Assembly: GCA_036666555.1 (NCBI GenBank)
Contig: JAVWVS010000007.1
Location: forward strand, 21,402-85,401
Length of the DNA stretch: 64,000 nucleotides
Direction of reading: 5' to 3'
Source: UMGS1251 sp036666555
GTDB lineage: Bacteria; Bacillota; Clostridia; Lachnospirales; Lachnospiraceae
Shown: piece by piece, positions 24,428 to 34,141 of the stretch
How the letters are laid out: every line of letters begins with the position of its first letter
Position numbering within the stretch: position 1 is the stretch's first letter
Notes under the pieces: generated by a model
The model's database searches: none
What the model saw: the letters and a program-made list of their open reading frames with translations, nothing else
What the model was told of the DNA's origin: nothing
Made by a program: the position numbers and the translations under genes

Positions 24428-25850
24428 GATTTCATTTCGGCAAAGATCATTTAGAAGTCTCCGGGTTCGGATTATCATACTGCTGGCAATATTTGGAATG
24501 ATTCCATGTATTTTAATTAAAACGGTGATTTTAGAAAGTTATGAAGATAGAGCGGTTTCTGTAAAAACAGCAGAAATCCAAAATCAATGTACCATTTTAA
24601 GCAATCAACTATGCAGTTCCAATTATTTAGCAAATCCAACATCAGAAATACTAAATGCGGAGATGACTCAGTTGACGAATATTTATAATGGACGAGTTAT
24701 GATTATCGATAAAAATTTCCATGTAGTGAAAGATACTTACCATCTGGACGAAGGGAAAACCATCGTTTCTGAGGATGTCATCAAGTGCTACAAAGGAAGG
24801 GAAACCAGTCAATATGATGGGAAGAATCGTTACATTGAAGTAACGGAACCTATTATGGATAGTGAGAATAAGAATATTATGGGTGTGATGCTGGTAAGCA
24901 TCTCTACAGATATTATCGTAGACAACCAAGATGTGTTAGAATCCAAGGCCAATGTGATTCAGACAACCATTATTGTGGTATTGCTGATTGTGGCGTGTTT
25001 TATTGCAAGTATTCTTGTGAGACCATTTGGTCGAATTACAAAAGTAATTGAAGATGTGACAGAAGGTTATGATGATGATAATCTTCATGAAAATGCTTAT
25101 ACAGAAACAAAGTTAATTTCCGATGCGTTTAACAAGATGCTTGGAAGGCTGAAAGTAGTAGATGATTCCAGACAAGAATTTGTTTCCAATGTTTCTCATG
25201 AACTAAAGACACCATTGACTTCTATGAAAGTGTTGGCAGATTCTTTGTTGACGCAACCGGATGCGCCAGTGGAATTGTATCAGGAATTCATGGGAGATAT
25301 TACAGAAGAAATTGAACGGGAAAATAAAATTATTAATGATTTGCTTTCGCTTGTGAAAATGGACAAGACGGCAGCGGGAGTCAATATCAAAGCAGAGAAT
25401 ATTAATGATGTGGTAGAACGAATTTTAAAAAGGCTTCGTCCCATTGCAGCAGCCAGAAATATTGAAGTGGTATTTGAAAGCTTTCGCCCGGTAACGGCAG
25501 AAGTGGATGAGGTGAAATTATCTCTGGCACTTTCTAATTTAGTAGAAAATGCGATTAAGTATAATTCGGAAGATGGGTGGGTGCACGTATCACTCAATGC
25601 AGATCATAAATATTTTTATATTAAGGTGGCAGACTCCGGGATGGGAATTCCAAAGGAGGAACAGGAACATATTTTCGAACGGTTTTACCGAGTAGATAAA
25701 TCTCATTCAAGAGAAATAGGGGGGACCGGTCTGGGACTTGCAATTACGAGAAATGCCATTGTAGTACATCGAGGTGCAATTAAAGTTTTTAGTGAAGAAG
25801 GGGAAGGTACTACATTTACGGTACGTATTCCATTGAATTATATTGTATAG
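24384..25850 (+). CDS. Membrane sensor histidine kinase
   Basis: Sensor of roughly 475-490 residues. It has one membrane segment near the N-terminus, an extracytoplasmic domain of about 150 residues, a second membrane segment (TTIIVVLLIVACFIASILV), a HAMP domain, a HisKA domain with the phosphorylated histidine in VSNVSHELKTPLTS, and an HATPase domain with NLVENAIKYN, DSGMGIP and GGTGLGLAI. The start is unclear. ATGs at 24372 and 24384 lie inside the response regulator gene without a ribosome site. A well-placed AGGGGG (24419-24424) points instead to an ATT codon at 24429, immediately after the regulator's stop, which would give MISFRQRSF. Pairs with the preceding regulator. Confidence 0.9.
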   Translation: MYIQSGELVTILGGKISFRQRSFRSLRVRIIILLAIFGMIPCILIKTVILESYEDRAVSVKTAEIQNQCTILSNQLCSSNYLANPTSEILNAEMTQLTNIYNGRVMIIDKNFHVVKDTYHLDEGKTIVSEDVIKCYKGRETSQYDGKNRYIEVTEPIMDSENKNIMGVMLVSISTDIIVDNQDVLESKANVIQTTIIVVLLIVACFIASILVRPFGRITKVIEDVTEGYDDDNLHENAYTETKLISDAFNKMLGRLKVVDDSRQEFVSNVSHELKTPLTSMKVLADSLLTQPDAPVELYQEFMGDITEEIERENKIINDLLSLVKMDKTAAGVNIKAENINDVVERILKRLRPIAAARNIEVVFESFRPVTAEVDEVKLSLALSNLVENAIKYNSEDGWVHVSLNADHKYFYIKVADSGMGIPKEEQEHIFERFYRVDKSHSREIGGTGLGLAITRNAIVVHRGAIKVFSEEGEGTTFTVRIPLNYIV

Positions 25851-25863
25851 GAAAGGGACGAAT

Positions 25864-26775
25864 ATGAAAAAGTATATCAGCATAGTAGTGTGCATGTTGC
25901 TCATCGTCCTTTCTGCCTGTGGCACTGGAAAAAAGGTAAAAGAGACCGGCGTTTATATTTACTATGTCAATACAAGTGGTACGGCTCTGGAACGAAGCAA
26001 CTATGAAAAAAAATCAAAAGAGATAGACCGGGAAATCAAGCGAATGTTACAGCAGTTAAAAAAGGCACCAGAATCCATAGATTATCAGTCTGCCATTCCA
26101 GAAGGGGTAAAAATTACCGGATATCAACTGGAAAATGGTCTTTTGCGAGTGGATTTTAATAGTTCGTACGGAAATCTGGATGCTGTTTCAGAAGTGCTAT
26201 GCCGCTCAGCGGTAGTACAGACATTGACACAATTAAAGGGTGTGGAGTCTGTGGAATTTTACGTGGATGGAGTTCCACTGGTAAATCAGGAAGGAAATCC
26301 GATTGGTTATATGAAAGGTTCGGATTTTATTCAAAATACAGGGTCGACTATTAATACCTATCAAGTAAAAACGCTGCAGTTGTATTTTGCTAATAAAAAT
26401 GGAAAACAGTTAAATAAAGAAACCATTAATGTACGTTATAATAGCAATATGTCTGTAGAAAAATTAATTATGGAGCAATTAATGAAAGGTCCTGCCGGGG
26501 AAGAACATCTTCCCATTATTTCACCGGATACAAAATTACTTGGAGTATCGGTAAAAGACAGAATCTGCTATGTGAATTTTGATGAGGGATTTCTGGATAA
26601 TCATTATGATTTAGTTCCGGAAGTACCCATTTATGCCATTGTGAATTCTATTATAGATAGTGGGATGGCAAGTCAAGTGCAAATTTCTATTGCAGGAGAG
26701 ACCGATGTGACCTTTAAGGGAACGATTTCATTGAATAAACCATTTGAAAGAAACCAGGAAATCATAGAGGAATAA
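25864..26775 (+). CDS. GerMN-domain lipoprotein
   Basis: Exported lipoprotein of about 303 residues. The signal peptide ends in the lipobox LSAC near residue 18. One or two GerMN (sporulation/germination) domains follow; the second is recognisable by LQLYFANKNGKQLN, then VEKLIMEQLMKGP near 200, and the closing ISIAGETDVTFKG. GerMN domains occur in GerM and in LpqB, the lipoprotein partner of the actinobacterial MtrA-MtrB two-component system. Here it follows a two-component pair with only 13 bases between, so a sensor-partner role is a reasonable guess. Ends 2 bases before comEC. Confidence 0.85.
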   Translation: MKKYISIVVCMLLIVLSACGTGKKVKETGVYIYYVNTSGTALERSNYEKKSKEIDREIKRMLQQLKKAPESIDYQSAIPEGVKITGYQLENGLLRVDFNSSYGNLDAVSEVLCRSAVVQTLTQLKGVESVEFYVDGVPLVNQEGNPIGYMKGSDFIQNTGSTINTYQVKTLQLYFANKNGKQLNKETINVRYNSNMSVEKLIMEQLMKGPAGEEHLPIISPDTKLLGVSVKDRICYVNFDEGFLDNHYDLVPEVPIYAIVNSIIDSGMASQVQISIAGETDVTFKGTISLNKPFERNQEIIEE

Positions 26776-26777
26776 GT

Positions 26778-28976
26778 ATGAGGAAAAGACCATTATGTAT
26801 GGTATGTCTGGCTTTTTTGGTAGTGCGAACGCTCTTGTTCTTATGGGGAGGCGAAAAACTCGGCCATGATTTTCGCCCCTCCTTATTAGAAAAAACGGTG
26901 GAGAATAAAGAGCAAGTGACTGCTCGGGGTCAGATTTACAAAAAGGAACAAAAAGAAAAATACCAAGTATTATATTTGAAAAACAACATCATTACCCATT
27001 CTGGGAAAAGAATCAAAGAATCCCACCTTATTGTATACGATCAAACATTTCTTCCCTGCTCCATTGGAAATCGTATTGTCGCTAATGGGAAAGTACAATT
27101 TTTTGAACCGGAAAGAAATCCGGGTAATTTTAATCAAAAATTCTATTATCAAAAAGAACACATTCATGGATCTATCTGGTCCCAACAAATCACCATAGAA
27201 AACAAGAAAATTAATTTTTTGTCAGAAGGACTCTTCCAATTACGTAATCGTTGGACAGGGATTTTTTATCATGCACTGGGACATCAAGATGGTGCTGTGT
27301 TATGCGCAGTGCTATTGGGGGAAAAGGGGGAACTGGACCCAGAGTTGAAAGAACTTTATCAAAAAAATGGAATTGCACATATTCTGGCCATTTCGGGACT
27401 TCACATTTCTTTTTTAGGATTAGGTCTATATCAGTTGTTGCGAAAAGCAGGATGCTCCTACAAAGTAGCGGGAACCGCAGGAGTAACGGTATTAAGCCTC
27501 TATGTATTGATGATTGGAATGGGAGTGTCCAGTATTCGTGCTTATTTGATGTTTGTACTGCGGATAGGAGCAGATGTGACCGGAAGGGCGTATGATATGA
27601 CTACCAGCGCAGCAATAGCGGCAGGATGTATTATTATGTGGCGCCCATTGTATTTGTTCGATGCAGGCTTTTTACTTTCATTTGGGGCGATTTGCGGCAT
27701 CGCGGTCATATGTCCAGCAGTGGCTTTGCTTTTTCCTTGTAAATGCAGAGGATTACAAGGATTATCCACAAGCTTGGGTATTCATCTGATGATGCTTCCC
27801 ATTCTTTTATATTTCTTTTTTGAATTTCCCTTGTATTCATTTTTTTTGAATTTAATCGTCATCCCACTGATGTCTGTTTTGCTAGGCGTAGCTATGGTTG
27901 GAAGCGCCACGGCATTTATCTGGTGGGGCGGGGGAGCATTTATTTTAAAAAGCTGCAAAATTATTTTGGTGATTTATGAATGGCTGTGTCAGGTGGGAAT
28001 CCAGCTACCTTTTTCAAGAATTGTATTTGGCCAGCCAAAGTGGCAGCAAATTGTATTATATTATGCAGGGCTTCTGACAGTGGTCTGGCTTGGCTACCAT
28101 CGGATGCCATATAAAAAAGCAGTAACCGGTATTGTCATCATGCTTCTGGCAGGTATGGTAGCAGTGTGTGGATTTGGACATCAAAATAGGGGCAAGGTAA
28201 GGGCGGTGATGCTAGACGTTGGTCAAGGAGACGGTATTTTTTTAAAAGGACCCAAAGGTTCCAACTATTTTTTTGATGGGGGAAGCAGTGATGTGAAACA
28301 AGTGGGAAAGTATCGCATGGAACCCTTTTTAAAATCGCAAGGAGTGGGAACATTAGATTATGTATTTATTTCCCATGGAGATGCAGATCACTTCAATGGT
28401 ATAGAGGAAATGCTAAAGAGACAAAAAATTGGTATTTTTATTAAAACACTAGTGCTTCCATGCGAGGAAGTCCAAGATGATGTTCTGAAAAAACTTGCCC
28501 AAACAGCAAAAAAGGCTGGAACAAAGGTGGTGTTGATAGAGCCACAGGAGTTCGTGAGGGAAGGGATGATGACCATAAGATGCGTACAACCGGGTTCGGA
28601 GTTTGATGGTGAGTTAGGAAATGAAAGTTCGCTGGTATTTAGCATTACCTTTCAAAAATTTGATATGCTGCTTACTGGAGACGTGGAGGGGGCAGGGGAG
28701 GAACTTTTGACCAAGGGAGGAAAACTAAAACCGTATGATGTTTTAAAAGTTGCACATCATGGGTCCCAAAATTCCACTTCAGAAGAATTTTTGCAGCAGG
28801 TGCAGCCGGATTATGCACTGATATCTGCCGGTCGGGAAAATCGGTATGGGCATCCACATACGGTGACGTTAGAAAAATTAAAGAAAATGGGGAGTAAAAT
28901 TTATGGAACACCTGAAAATGGAGCAATAGAAATGATTACGAATGGGGAAAAATTATGGATAGGAAAGGCGAATTAA
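26778..28976 (+). CDS. comEC: ComEC/Rec2 DNA-uptake channel protein
   Basis: Large polytopic membrane protein of 732 residues, expected to form the channel through which single-stranded DNA enters during transformation. An N-terminal DUF4131/OB region (about 30-150) is followed by the Competence domain with LAISGLHISFLGLG near residue 205 and many membrane helices (to about 470). The C-terminal metallo-beta-lactamase domain has MLDVGQGDGIF, the metal-binding SHGDADHFNG near 534 and VAHHGSQNSTS near 655. All key residues of the nuclease-like domain are present. It is the last gene of the comEA-to-comEC run. Confidence 0.94.
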   Translation: MRKRPLCMVCLAFLVVRTLLFLWGGEKLGHDFRPSLLEKTVENKEQVTARGQIYKKEQKEKYQVLYLKNNIITHSGKRIKESHLIVYDQTFLPCSIGNRIVANGKVQFFEPERNPGNFNQKFYYQKEHIHGSIWSQQITIENKKINFLSEGLFQLRNRWTGIFYHALGHQDGAVLCAVLLGEKGELDPELKELYQKNGIAHILAISGLHISFLGLGLYQLLRKAGCSYKVAGTAGVTVLSLYVLMIGMGVSSIRAYLMFVLRIGADVTGRAYDMTTSAAIAAGCIIMWRPLYLFDAGFLLSFGAICGIAVICPAVALLFPCKCRGLQGLSTSLGIHLMMLPILLYFFFEFPLYSFFLNLIVIPLMSVLLGVAMVGSATAFIWWGGGAFILKSCKIILVIYEWLCQVGIQLPFSRIVFGQPKWQQIVLYYAGLLTVVWLGYHRMPYKKAVTGIVIMLLAGMVAVCGFGHQNRGKVRAVMLDVGQGDGIFLKGPKGSNYFFDGGSSDVKQVGKYRMEPFLKSQGVGTLDYVFISHGDADHFNGIEEMLKRQKIGIFIKTLVLPCEEVQDDVLKKLAQTAKKAGTKVVLIEPQEFVREGMMTIRCVQPGSEFDGELGNESSLVFSITFQKFDMLLTGDVEGAGEELLTKGGKLKPYDVLKVAHHGSQNSTSEEFLQQVQPDYALISAGRENRYGHPHTVTLEKLKKMGSKIYGTPENGAIEMITNGEKLWIGKAN

Positions 28977-29079
28977 AGGGAAAAATATGTTTAATATTTA
29001 ACAAACACGAAAATGTGTACAATATTCCAAAAAAAAATTGTGAATTTTAACAGTTTTCGTAGAAAATGAAAGAGAAAGG

Positions 29080-29108
29080 TTGACGTATTGCACAATTCCA
29101 CGCATAAT
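29080..29108 (+). promoter_or_regulatory. Promoter of hppA
   Basis: TTGACG at 29080-29085, 17-base spacer, CATAAT at 29103-29108. Confidence 0.6.
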
Positions 29109-29147
29109 AATAAAGGATAGTACAAATTTATGGGAGGGTTTAACAAG

Positions 29148-31130
29148 ATGGAAAATTTATTACGAATTGTTCCGCTATTTGGATTGGCGGCACTGCTATT
29201 CGCAGCAGTACTTGTGAAGAGAGTGTCACGAAATGAGGCAGGAACAGAAAAGATGCAAGAGATTGCAAAAGCAATCAGCGACGGAGCCAAAGCTTTTTTA
29301 ATGGCAGAGTACAAAATACTAATTATTTTTGTTGCGGTACTGTTTGTTTTGATTGGTTTTGGAATCGGGAATTGGATTACAGCAGTGTGTTTCTTATTAG
29401 GAGCAACATTTTCTACAGCCGCAGGGTATGTAGGAATGAATGTGGCAACAAAAGCCAATGTTAGAACTGCGAATGCAGCAAGAATTAGTGGAATGAACAA
29501 AGCTTTGTCTATTGCATTTTCCGGAGGAGCTGTGATGGGAATGTGTGTGGCAGGACTTGGCGTGCTAGGTGTCAGCCTTATTTACATGGCAACAGGAAGC
29601 GTAGAAGTGTTATCCGGATTTAGTTTGGGCGCATCTTCCATTGCTCTTTTTGCACGTGTGGGTGGTGGAATCTATACCAAAGCAGCTGATGTTGGTGCAG
29701 ACTTAGTAGGTAAAGTGGAAAGTGGAATCCCGGAGGATGATCCTCGTAATCCGGCAGTTATTGCGGATAATGTAGGAGATAATGTAGGAGACGTTGCTGG
29801 AATGGGAGCGGATTTATTTGAATCTTATGTAGGCTCCTTGGTTTCGGCTATCACTCTTGGTACCGTATATTTTGCATTGGAAGGCGTTGTATATCCATTG
29901 ATTATATCTGGATTGGGTCTGGCTGCTACGATTATTGGTACGTTTTTTGTGAAGAGTGATGAAAAATCGAATCCTCACAAAGCATTAAAGATGGGTACAT
30001 ATATCTCAAGTGTGATTGTGGTCATTGCAGCAGTTATCTTTAGTAAAATGATGTTTGGAAATTATAATGCCGCTATTGCAATTATTTCAGGTTTAGTAGT
30101 TGGATTATTAATTGGTATTATTACAGAACGCTACACATCTGCAGATTATAAATCCGTAAAGCGAATTGCAGAGCAATCCGGAACAGGAGCTGCAACAACT
30201 ATCATTAGCGGATTGGCAGTAGGAATGCGTTCCACGGCCATACCGGTACTTTTAATCTGTCTGGGCATTTTTGTTTCTTTTGAATTTAGTGGACTGTATG
30301 GAATTGCTCTTGCGGCGGTAGGAATGCTTTCTACAACTGCTATTACGGTAGCGGTAGATGCTTATGGTCCTATTGCAGATAATGCAGGTGGTATTGCACA
30401 AATGGCAGGACTTGATAAATCGGTTCGGGATATTACAGACAAATTAGACTCTGTAGGAAATACAACAGCAGCAATCGGAAAAGGATTTGCGATTGGGTCA
30501 GCAGCGCTTACAGCACTGGCGTTATTTGTTTCTTATGCAGAAGCAGTGAAATTGACTAATATTGATATTTTGGATAACAGAGTGATTATTGGTCTATTTA
30601 TCGGTGGTATGTTGCCATTTTTATTCTCGGCACTCACCATGGAGTCTGTTGCGAAAGCAGCATTTAAAATGATTGAAGAGGTAAGAAGACAATTTAGAAC
30701 CATTCCTGGAATTATGGAAGGAACGGGAAAGCCAGATTACAAATCATGTGTTGCCATTTCAACAACGGCAGCATTGAAAGAAATGTTGATTCCCGGAGTG
30801 ATGGCTGTGGCCTCACCGCTTGTAGTAGGATTGCTTTTAGGACCGGCTGCACTGGGAGGAATGTTGGCAGGCTCATTGGTAACAGGCGTTTTGATGGCAA
30901 TCTTTATGTCGAATGCCGGTGGAGCTTGGGATAATGCAAAGAAATATATTGAAGAAGGTGCATTGGGCGGAAAAGGAAGTGAGGCTCATAAGGCAGCAGT
31001 GGTTGGTGATACGGTAGGAGATCCATTTAAAGATACCTCCGGACCCTCTATTAATATTTTGATTAAGTTGATGACTATTGTTTCGTTAGTATTTGCACCA
31101 TTATTTATTTCTCTTGGAAGCTTATTGTAA
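29148..31130 (+). CDS. hppA: Membrane-bound ion-translocating pyrophosphatase
   Basis: Hydrolyses pyrophosphate and pumps H+ and/or Na+ across the membrane. About 660 residues with some 15-16 membrane helices. The active-site signature GGGIYTKAADVGADLVGKVE near residue 170 and DDPRNPAVIADNVGDNVGD near 195 are intact, as is the C-terminal GDTVGDPFKDTSGPS. The position that separates potassium-dependent from potassium-independent enzymes reads GNTTAAIGKG, with Ala rather than Lys, so a K+-dependent and possibly Na+-pumping enzyme is inferred. The ATG at 29148 follows GGGAGGG. It is followed by a strong terminator. Confidence 0.95.
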   Translation: MENLLRIVPLFGLAALLFAAVLVKRVSRNEAGTEKMQEIAKAISDGAKAFLMAEYKILIIFVAVLFVLIGFGIGNWITAVCFLLGATFSTAAGYVGMNVATKANVRTANAARISGMNKALSIAFSGGAVMGMCVAGLGVLGVSLIYMATGSVEVLSGFSLGASSIALFARVGGGIYTKAADVGADLVGKVESGIPEDDPRNPAVIADNVGDNVGDVAGMGADLFESYVGSLVSAITLGTVYFALEGVVYPLIISGLGLAATIIGTFFVKSDEKSNPHKALKMGTYISSVIVVIAAVIFSKMMFGNYNAAIAIISGLVVGLLIGIITERYTSADYKSVKRIAEQSGTGAATTIISGLAVGMRSTAIPVLLICLGIFVSFEFSGLYGIALAAVGMLSTTAITVAVDAYGPIADNAGGIAQMAGLDKSVRDITDKLDSVGNTTAAIGKGFAIGSAALTALALFVSYAEAVKLTNIDILDNRVIIGLFIGGMLPFLFSALTMESVAKAAFKMIEEVRRQFRTIPGIMEGTGKPDYKSCVAISTTAALKEMLIPGVMAVASPLVVGLLLGPAALGGMLAGSLVTGVLMAIFMSNAGGAWDNAKKYIEEGALGGKGSEAHKAAVVGDTVGDPFKDTSGPSINILIKLMTIVSLVFAPLFISLGSLL

Positions 31131-31146
31131 AAAAGAAATATAAGAA

Positions 31147-31186
31147 AAACTCCCATTCTTTCTAACCGAAGAATGGGAGTTTTTTT
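31147..31186 (+). terminator. Intrinsic terminator of hppA
   Basis: Arms AAACTCCCATTCTT and AAGAATGGGAGTTT followed by more T residues. Confidence 0.85.
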
Positions 31187-31254
31187 GCTAGCCATACGGA
31201 CCGGAATTTGATACAATAAGGTGTAAATAAAAGAAAGTAATGAAAGCGGAGAAC

Positions 31255-32235
31255 ATGAAAAGTTTAAACGAAGATTTAAAAACCGGAGAATTTAAGCAAG
31301 TGTATTTGCTATACGGTGAAGAGGTGTATCTTAAGAAACAGTATAAAGAAAAACTGGTTCATGGAATGACTGCGGAAAATGATACAATGAATTATGCTTA
31401 TTATGAGGGAAAGAATACAAACCCCAAGGAGATTATTGACTTGGCAGAGACCATGCCATTTTTTGCAGACCGAAGGCTTATCGTAATGGAAAATACGGGC
31501 TTTTTAAAAAATGCCACACCGGAACTTGCAGATTATCTAAAAACCATGCCTGAGACCACGTATATGCTGTTTGTGGAGGAAGAATTGGATAAACGGGGAC
31601 GGTTATTTAAAGCAATTAAGGATTGTGGACGTGCAGTAGAACTTCCCAGACAGGATGAAAGGACATTGATGAAGTGGATTCTTTCCAATGTTAAAAAAGA
31701 GGGGAAGCAGATGGAAGAATCCGTTCTGCGATCATTCTTGTCAAAGGTAGGTCTGGATATGGGGAATTTACAAACAGAGATGGAAAAATTATTTTGCTAT
31801 ACACTTTCCAAAGAAACGATTACCACAGAGGATGTGGAAGAAGTCTGTACCACCCATATTGAGAATCGGATTTTCGACATGGTCAATGCAGTCGGGGAGA
31901 GAAAATCAAAGAAGGCATTGGATTATTATTATGATTTGTTAGCATTGAAGGAACCGCCTATGCGAATTCTCTATCTGATGTCCAGACAGTTCAAACTATT
32001 ATTAGAAGCAAAAGAATTGGAACAAAAAGGCTATTCGCGACAGGAAATTGCCGGGAAAATAGGTGTTCCACCATTTGCAGTTGGGAAATATCAAATCCAG
32101 GCCAAATCATTTCAAAGCAAGGAACTGTACAAGGTGTTGGAAAAAAGTGCAGAAATAGAAGAAGCAGTGAAGACCGGTCGGCTTTCCGATACGCTGGGGG
32201 TAGAACTGTTTATCTGTGAGCAGACAAGCAGATAA
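31255..32235 (+). CDS. holA: DNA polymerase III delta subunit
   Basis: Clamp-loader subunit that opens the beta clamp during replication. About 326 residues. The N-terminal part MKSLNEDLKTGEFKQVYLLY with GEE, the middle AAA+-like region and the C-terminal collar domain PPMRILYLMSRQFKLLLEAK are typical of Firmicute HolA. A start at 31240 is possible; 31255 has GCGGAG just upstream and gives the usual N-terminus. It is followed by lepA with a gap of about 70 bases. Confidence 0.92.
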   Translation: MKSLNEDLKTGEFKQVYLLYGEEVYLKKQYKEKLVHGMTAENDTMNYAYYEGKNTNPKEIIDLAETMPFFADRRLIVMENTGFLKNATPELADYLKTMPETTYMLFVEEELDKRGRLFKAIKDCGRAVELPRQDERTLMKWILSNVKKEGKQMEESVLRSFLSKVGLDMGNLQTEMEKLFCYTLSKETITTEDVEEVCTTHIENRIFDMVNAVGERKSKKALDYYYDLLALKEPPMRILYLMSRQFKLLLEAKELEQKGYSRQEIAGKIGVPPFAVGKYQIQAKSFQSKELYKVLEKSAEIEEAVKTGRLSDTLGVELFICEQTSR

Positions 32236-32307
32236 GAACGGGTTGTCAAAAAAACCATGACATGATATATTGAATAACAGGAAAAAATGAAGGTTGGAGG
32301 AATAAAC

Positions 32308-34122
32308 GTGGCAGGAATGAAACAAAGTAGAATACGAAATTTTTGTATTATTGCGCATATAGATCATGGCAAATCCACATTGGCGGATCGTATTATTGAA
32401 ATGACGGGGCTTTTGACCAGTCGTGAAATGCAGTCTCAAGTGCTTGATAATATGGATTTGGAACGGGAAAGAGGAATCACCATCAAAGCGCAAGCGGTTC
32501 GTATTGTCTATCAGGCAAAAGACGGAGAAGAGTATGTGCTTAATTTAATTGATACACCGGGACATGTCGATTTTAATTATGAGGTATCCAGAAGTTTGGC
32601 TGCGTGCGACGGTGCTATTCTGGTGGTAGATGCAGCTCAGGGAGTGGAGGCTCAGACACTGGCCAATGTATATTTAGCCATGGATCATGATTTGGATGTG
32701 ATGCCGGTCATTAATAAAATTGATTTGCCAAGTGCAGATCCTCAAAGAGCAAAAGAAGAGATTGAAGATATTGTTGGAATTGATGCAGAGGACGCACCGC
32801 TGATTTCGGCCAAGACAGGGCTTAACGTGGAAGAAGTGTTAGAGCAGATTGTAAAAAAGATTCCCGCACCTACCGGGGATGCCGAAGCACCTTTGCAGGC
32901 ACTGATTTTTGATTCTATTTATGATTCTTATAAGGGAGTTATTATTTTTTGTAGAATCAAGGAAGGAACCGTAAGAAAAGGAACTGAGATTTTAACTATG
33001 GCTACCGGAGCGAAGGAAGAAGTGGTGGAAGTAGGTTATTTTGGAGCGGGGCGATTTATTCCTTGTGAAGAATTAAGTGCAGGAATGGTAGGGTATGTGA
33101 CAGCCAGCATTAAAAATGTAAAAGACACCCGAGTGGGTGATACCATTACAGATGCAAAGAATCCATGTAAAGCACCCCTTCCAGGATATAAGAAAGTAAA
33201 TCCCATGGTGTATTGCGGAATGTATCCGGCAGATGGGGCGAAATATCAGGATTTGCGAGACGCACTGGAGAAACTGCAGTTAAATGATGCTTCACTGCAA
33301 TATGAACCGGAGACATCTATGGCGCTGGGGTTCGGATTTCGTTGTGGGTTCTTGGGATTGTTGCACTTGGAAATTATTCAGGAACGATTGGAGCGAGAAT
33401 ATAATTTAGATTTAGTGACAACTGCACCGGGAGTTGTATATAAGGTGCATAAAACAAACGGAACCATGTTTGACTTGACCAATCCGTCTAATCTTCCGGA
33501 TCCGGCAGAAATTGAATATATGGAAGAACCCATTGTAAAAGCAGAAATCATGGTAACCTCTGAATATATTGGTGCCATTATGGATCTGTGCCAGGAACGA
33601 CGTGGTGTCTATCAGGGAATGGAATACATGGAAGCAACCAGAGCGGTACTGCATTACCATTTACCACTCAATGAGATTATCTACGACTTTTTTGACGCAT
33701 TGAAATCCAGGTCCAGAGGTTACGCTTCTTTTGATTATGAATTACTGGGTTATGAAAGATCGACCCTTGTAAAATTGGATATGCTACTTAATAAAGAACA
33801 GGTGGATGCATTGTCTTTTATTCTGCATAGCGAAAGTGCTTATGAACGTGGGCGCAAGATGTGTGAAAAATTAAAAGATGAGATTCCCAGACAGCTATTC
33901 GAGATTCCCATTCAAGCTGCAATTGGTGGCAAGGTAATTGCCCGCGAAACGGTAAAAGCGCTGCGAAAAGATGTGCTGGCCAAATGTTACGGTGGGGATA
34001 TTTCAAGAAAGCATAAACTCCTAGAGAAACAAAAAGAGGGAAAGAAACGAATGCGCCAGGTAGGTAATGTAGAAATTCCTCAGAAAGCATTTATGAGTGT
34101 GCTAAAATTAGATGATAAATAG
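32308..34122 (+). CDS. lepA: Elongation factor 4 (back-translocating GTPase)
   Basis: Ribosome-associated GTPase of about 604 residues. The G1 motif is AHIDHGKSTLAD, followed by the switch sequence RGITIKAQ, G3 in DTPGHVDF and G4 in NKIDLP. The C-terminal LepA-specific domain (from about residue 490) is complete. The GTG at 32308 is preferred because GGAGG is seven bases upstream; an ATG nine bases further is also possible. It is followed by hemW, the usual clostridial order lepA-hemW-hrcA. Confidence 0.95.
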   Translation: MAGMKQSRIRNFCIIAHIDHGKSTLADRIIEMTGLLTSREMQSQVLDNMDLERERGITIKAQAVRIVYQAKDGEEYVLNLIDTPGHVDFNYEVSRSLAACDGAILVVDAAQGVEAQTLANVYLAMDHDLDVMPVINKIDLPSADPQRAKEEIEDIVGIDAEDAPLISAKTGLNVEEVLEQIVKKIPAPTGDAEAPLQALIFDSIYDSYKGVIIFCRIKEGTVRKGTEILTMATGAKEEVVEVGYFGAGRFIPCEELSAGMVGYVTASIKNVKDTRVGDTITDAKNPCKAPLPGYKKVNPMVYCGMYPADGAKYQDLRDALEKLQLNDASLQYEPETSMALGFGFRCGFLGLLHLEIIQERLEREYNLDLVTTAPGVVYKVHKTNGTMFDLTNPSNLPDPAEIEYMEEPIVKAEIMVTSEYIGAIMDLCQERRGVYQGMEYMEATRAVLHYHLPLNEIIYDFFDALKSRSRGYASFDYELLGYERSTLVKLDMLLNKEQVDALSFILHSESAYERGRKMCEKLKDEIPRQLFEIPIQAAIGGKVIARETVKALRKDVLAKCYGGDISRKHKLLEKQKEGKKRMRQVGNVEIPQKAFMSVLKLDDK

Positions 34123-34141
34123 TTAGAAAAGGATACGTAGA

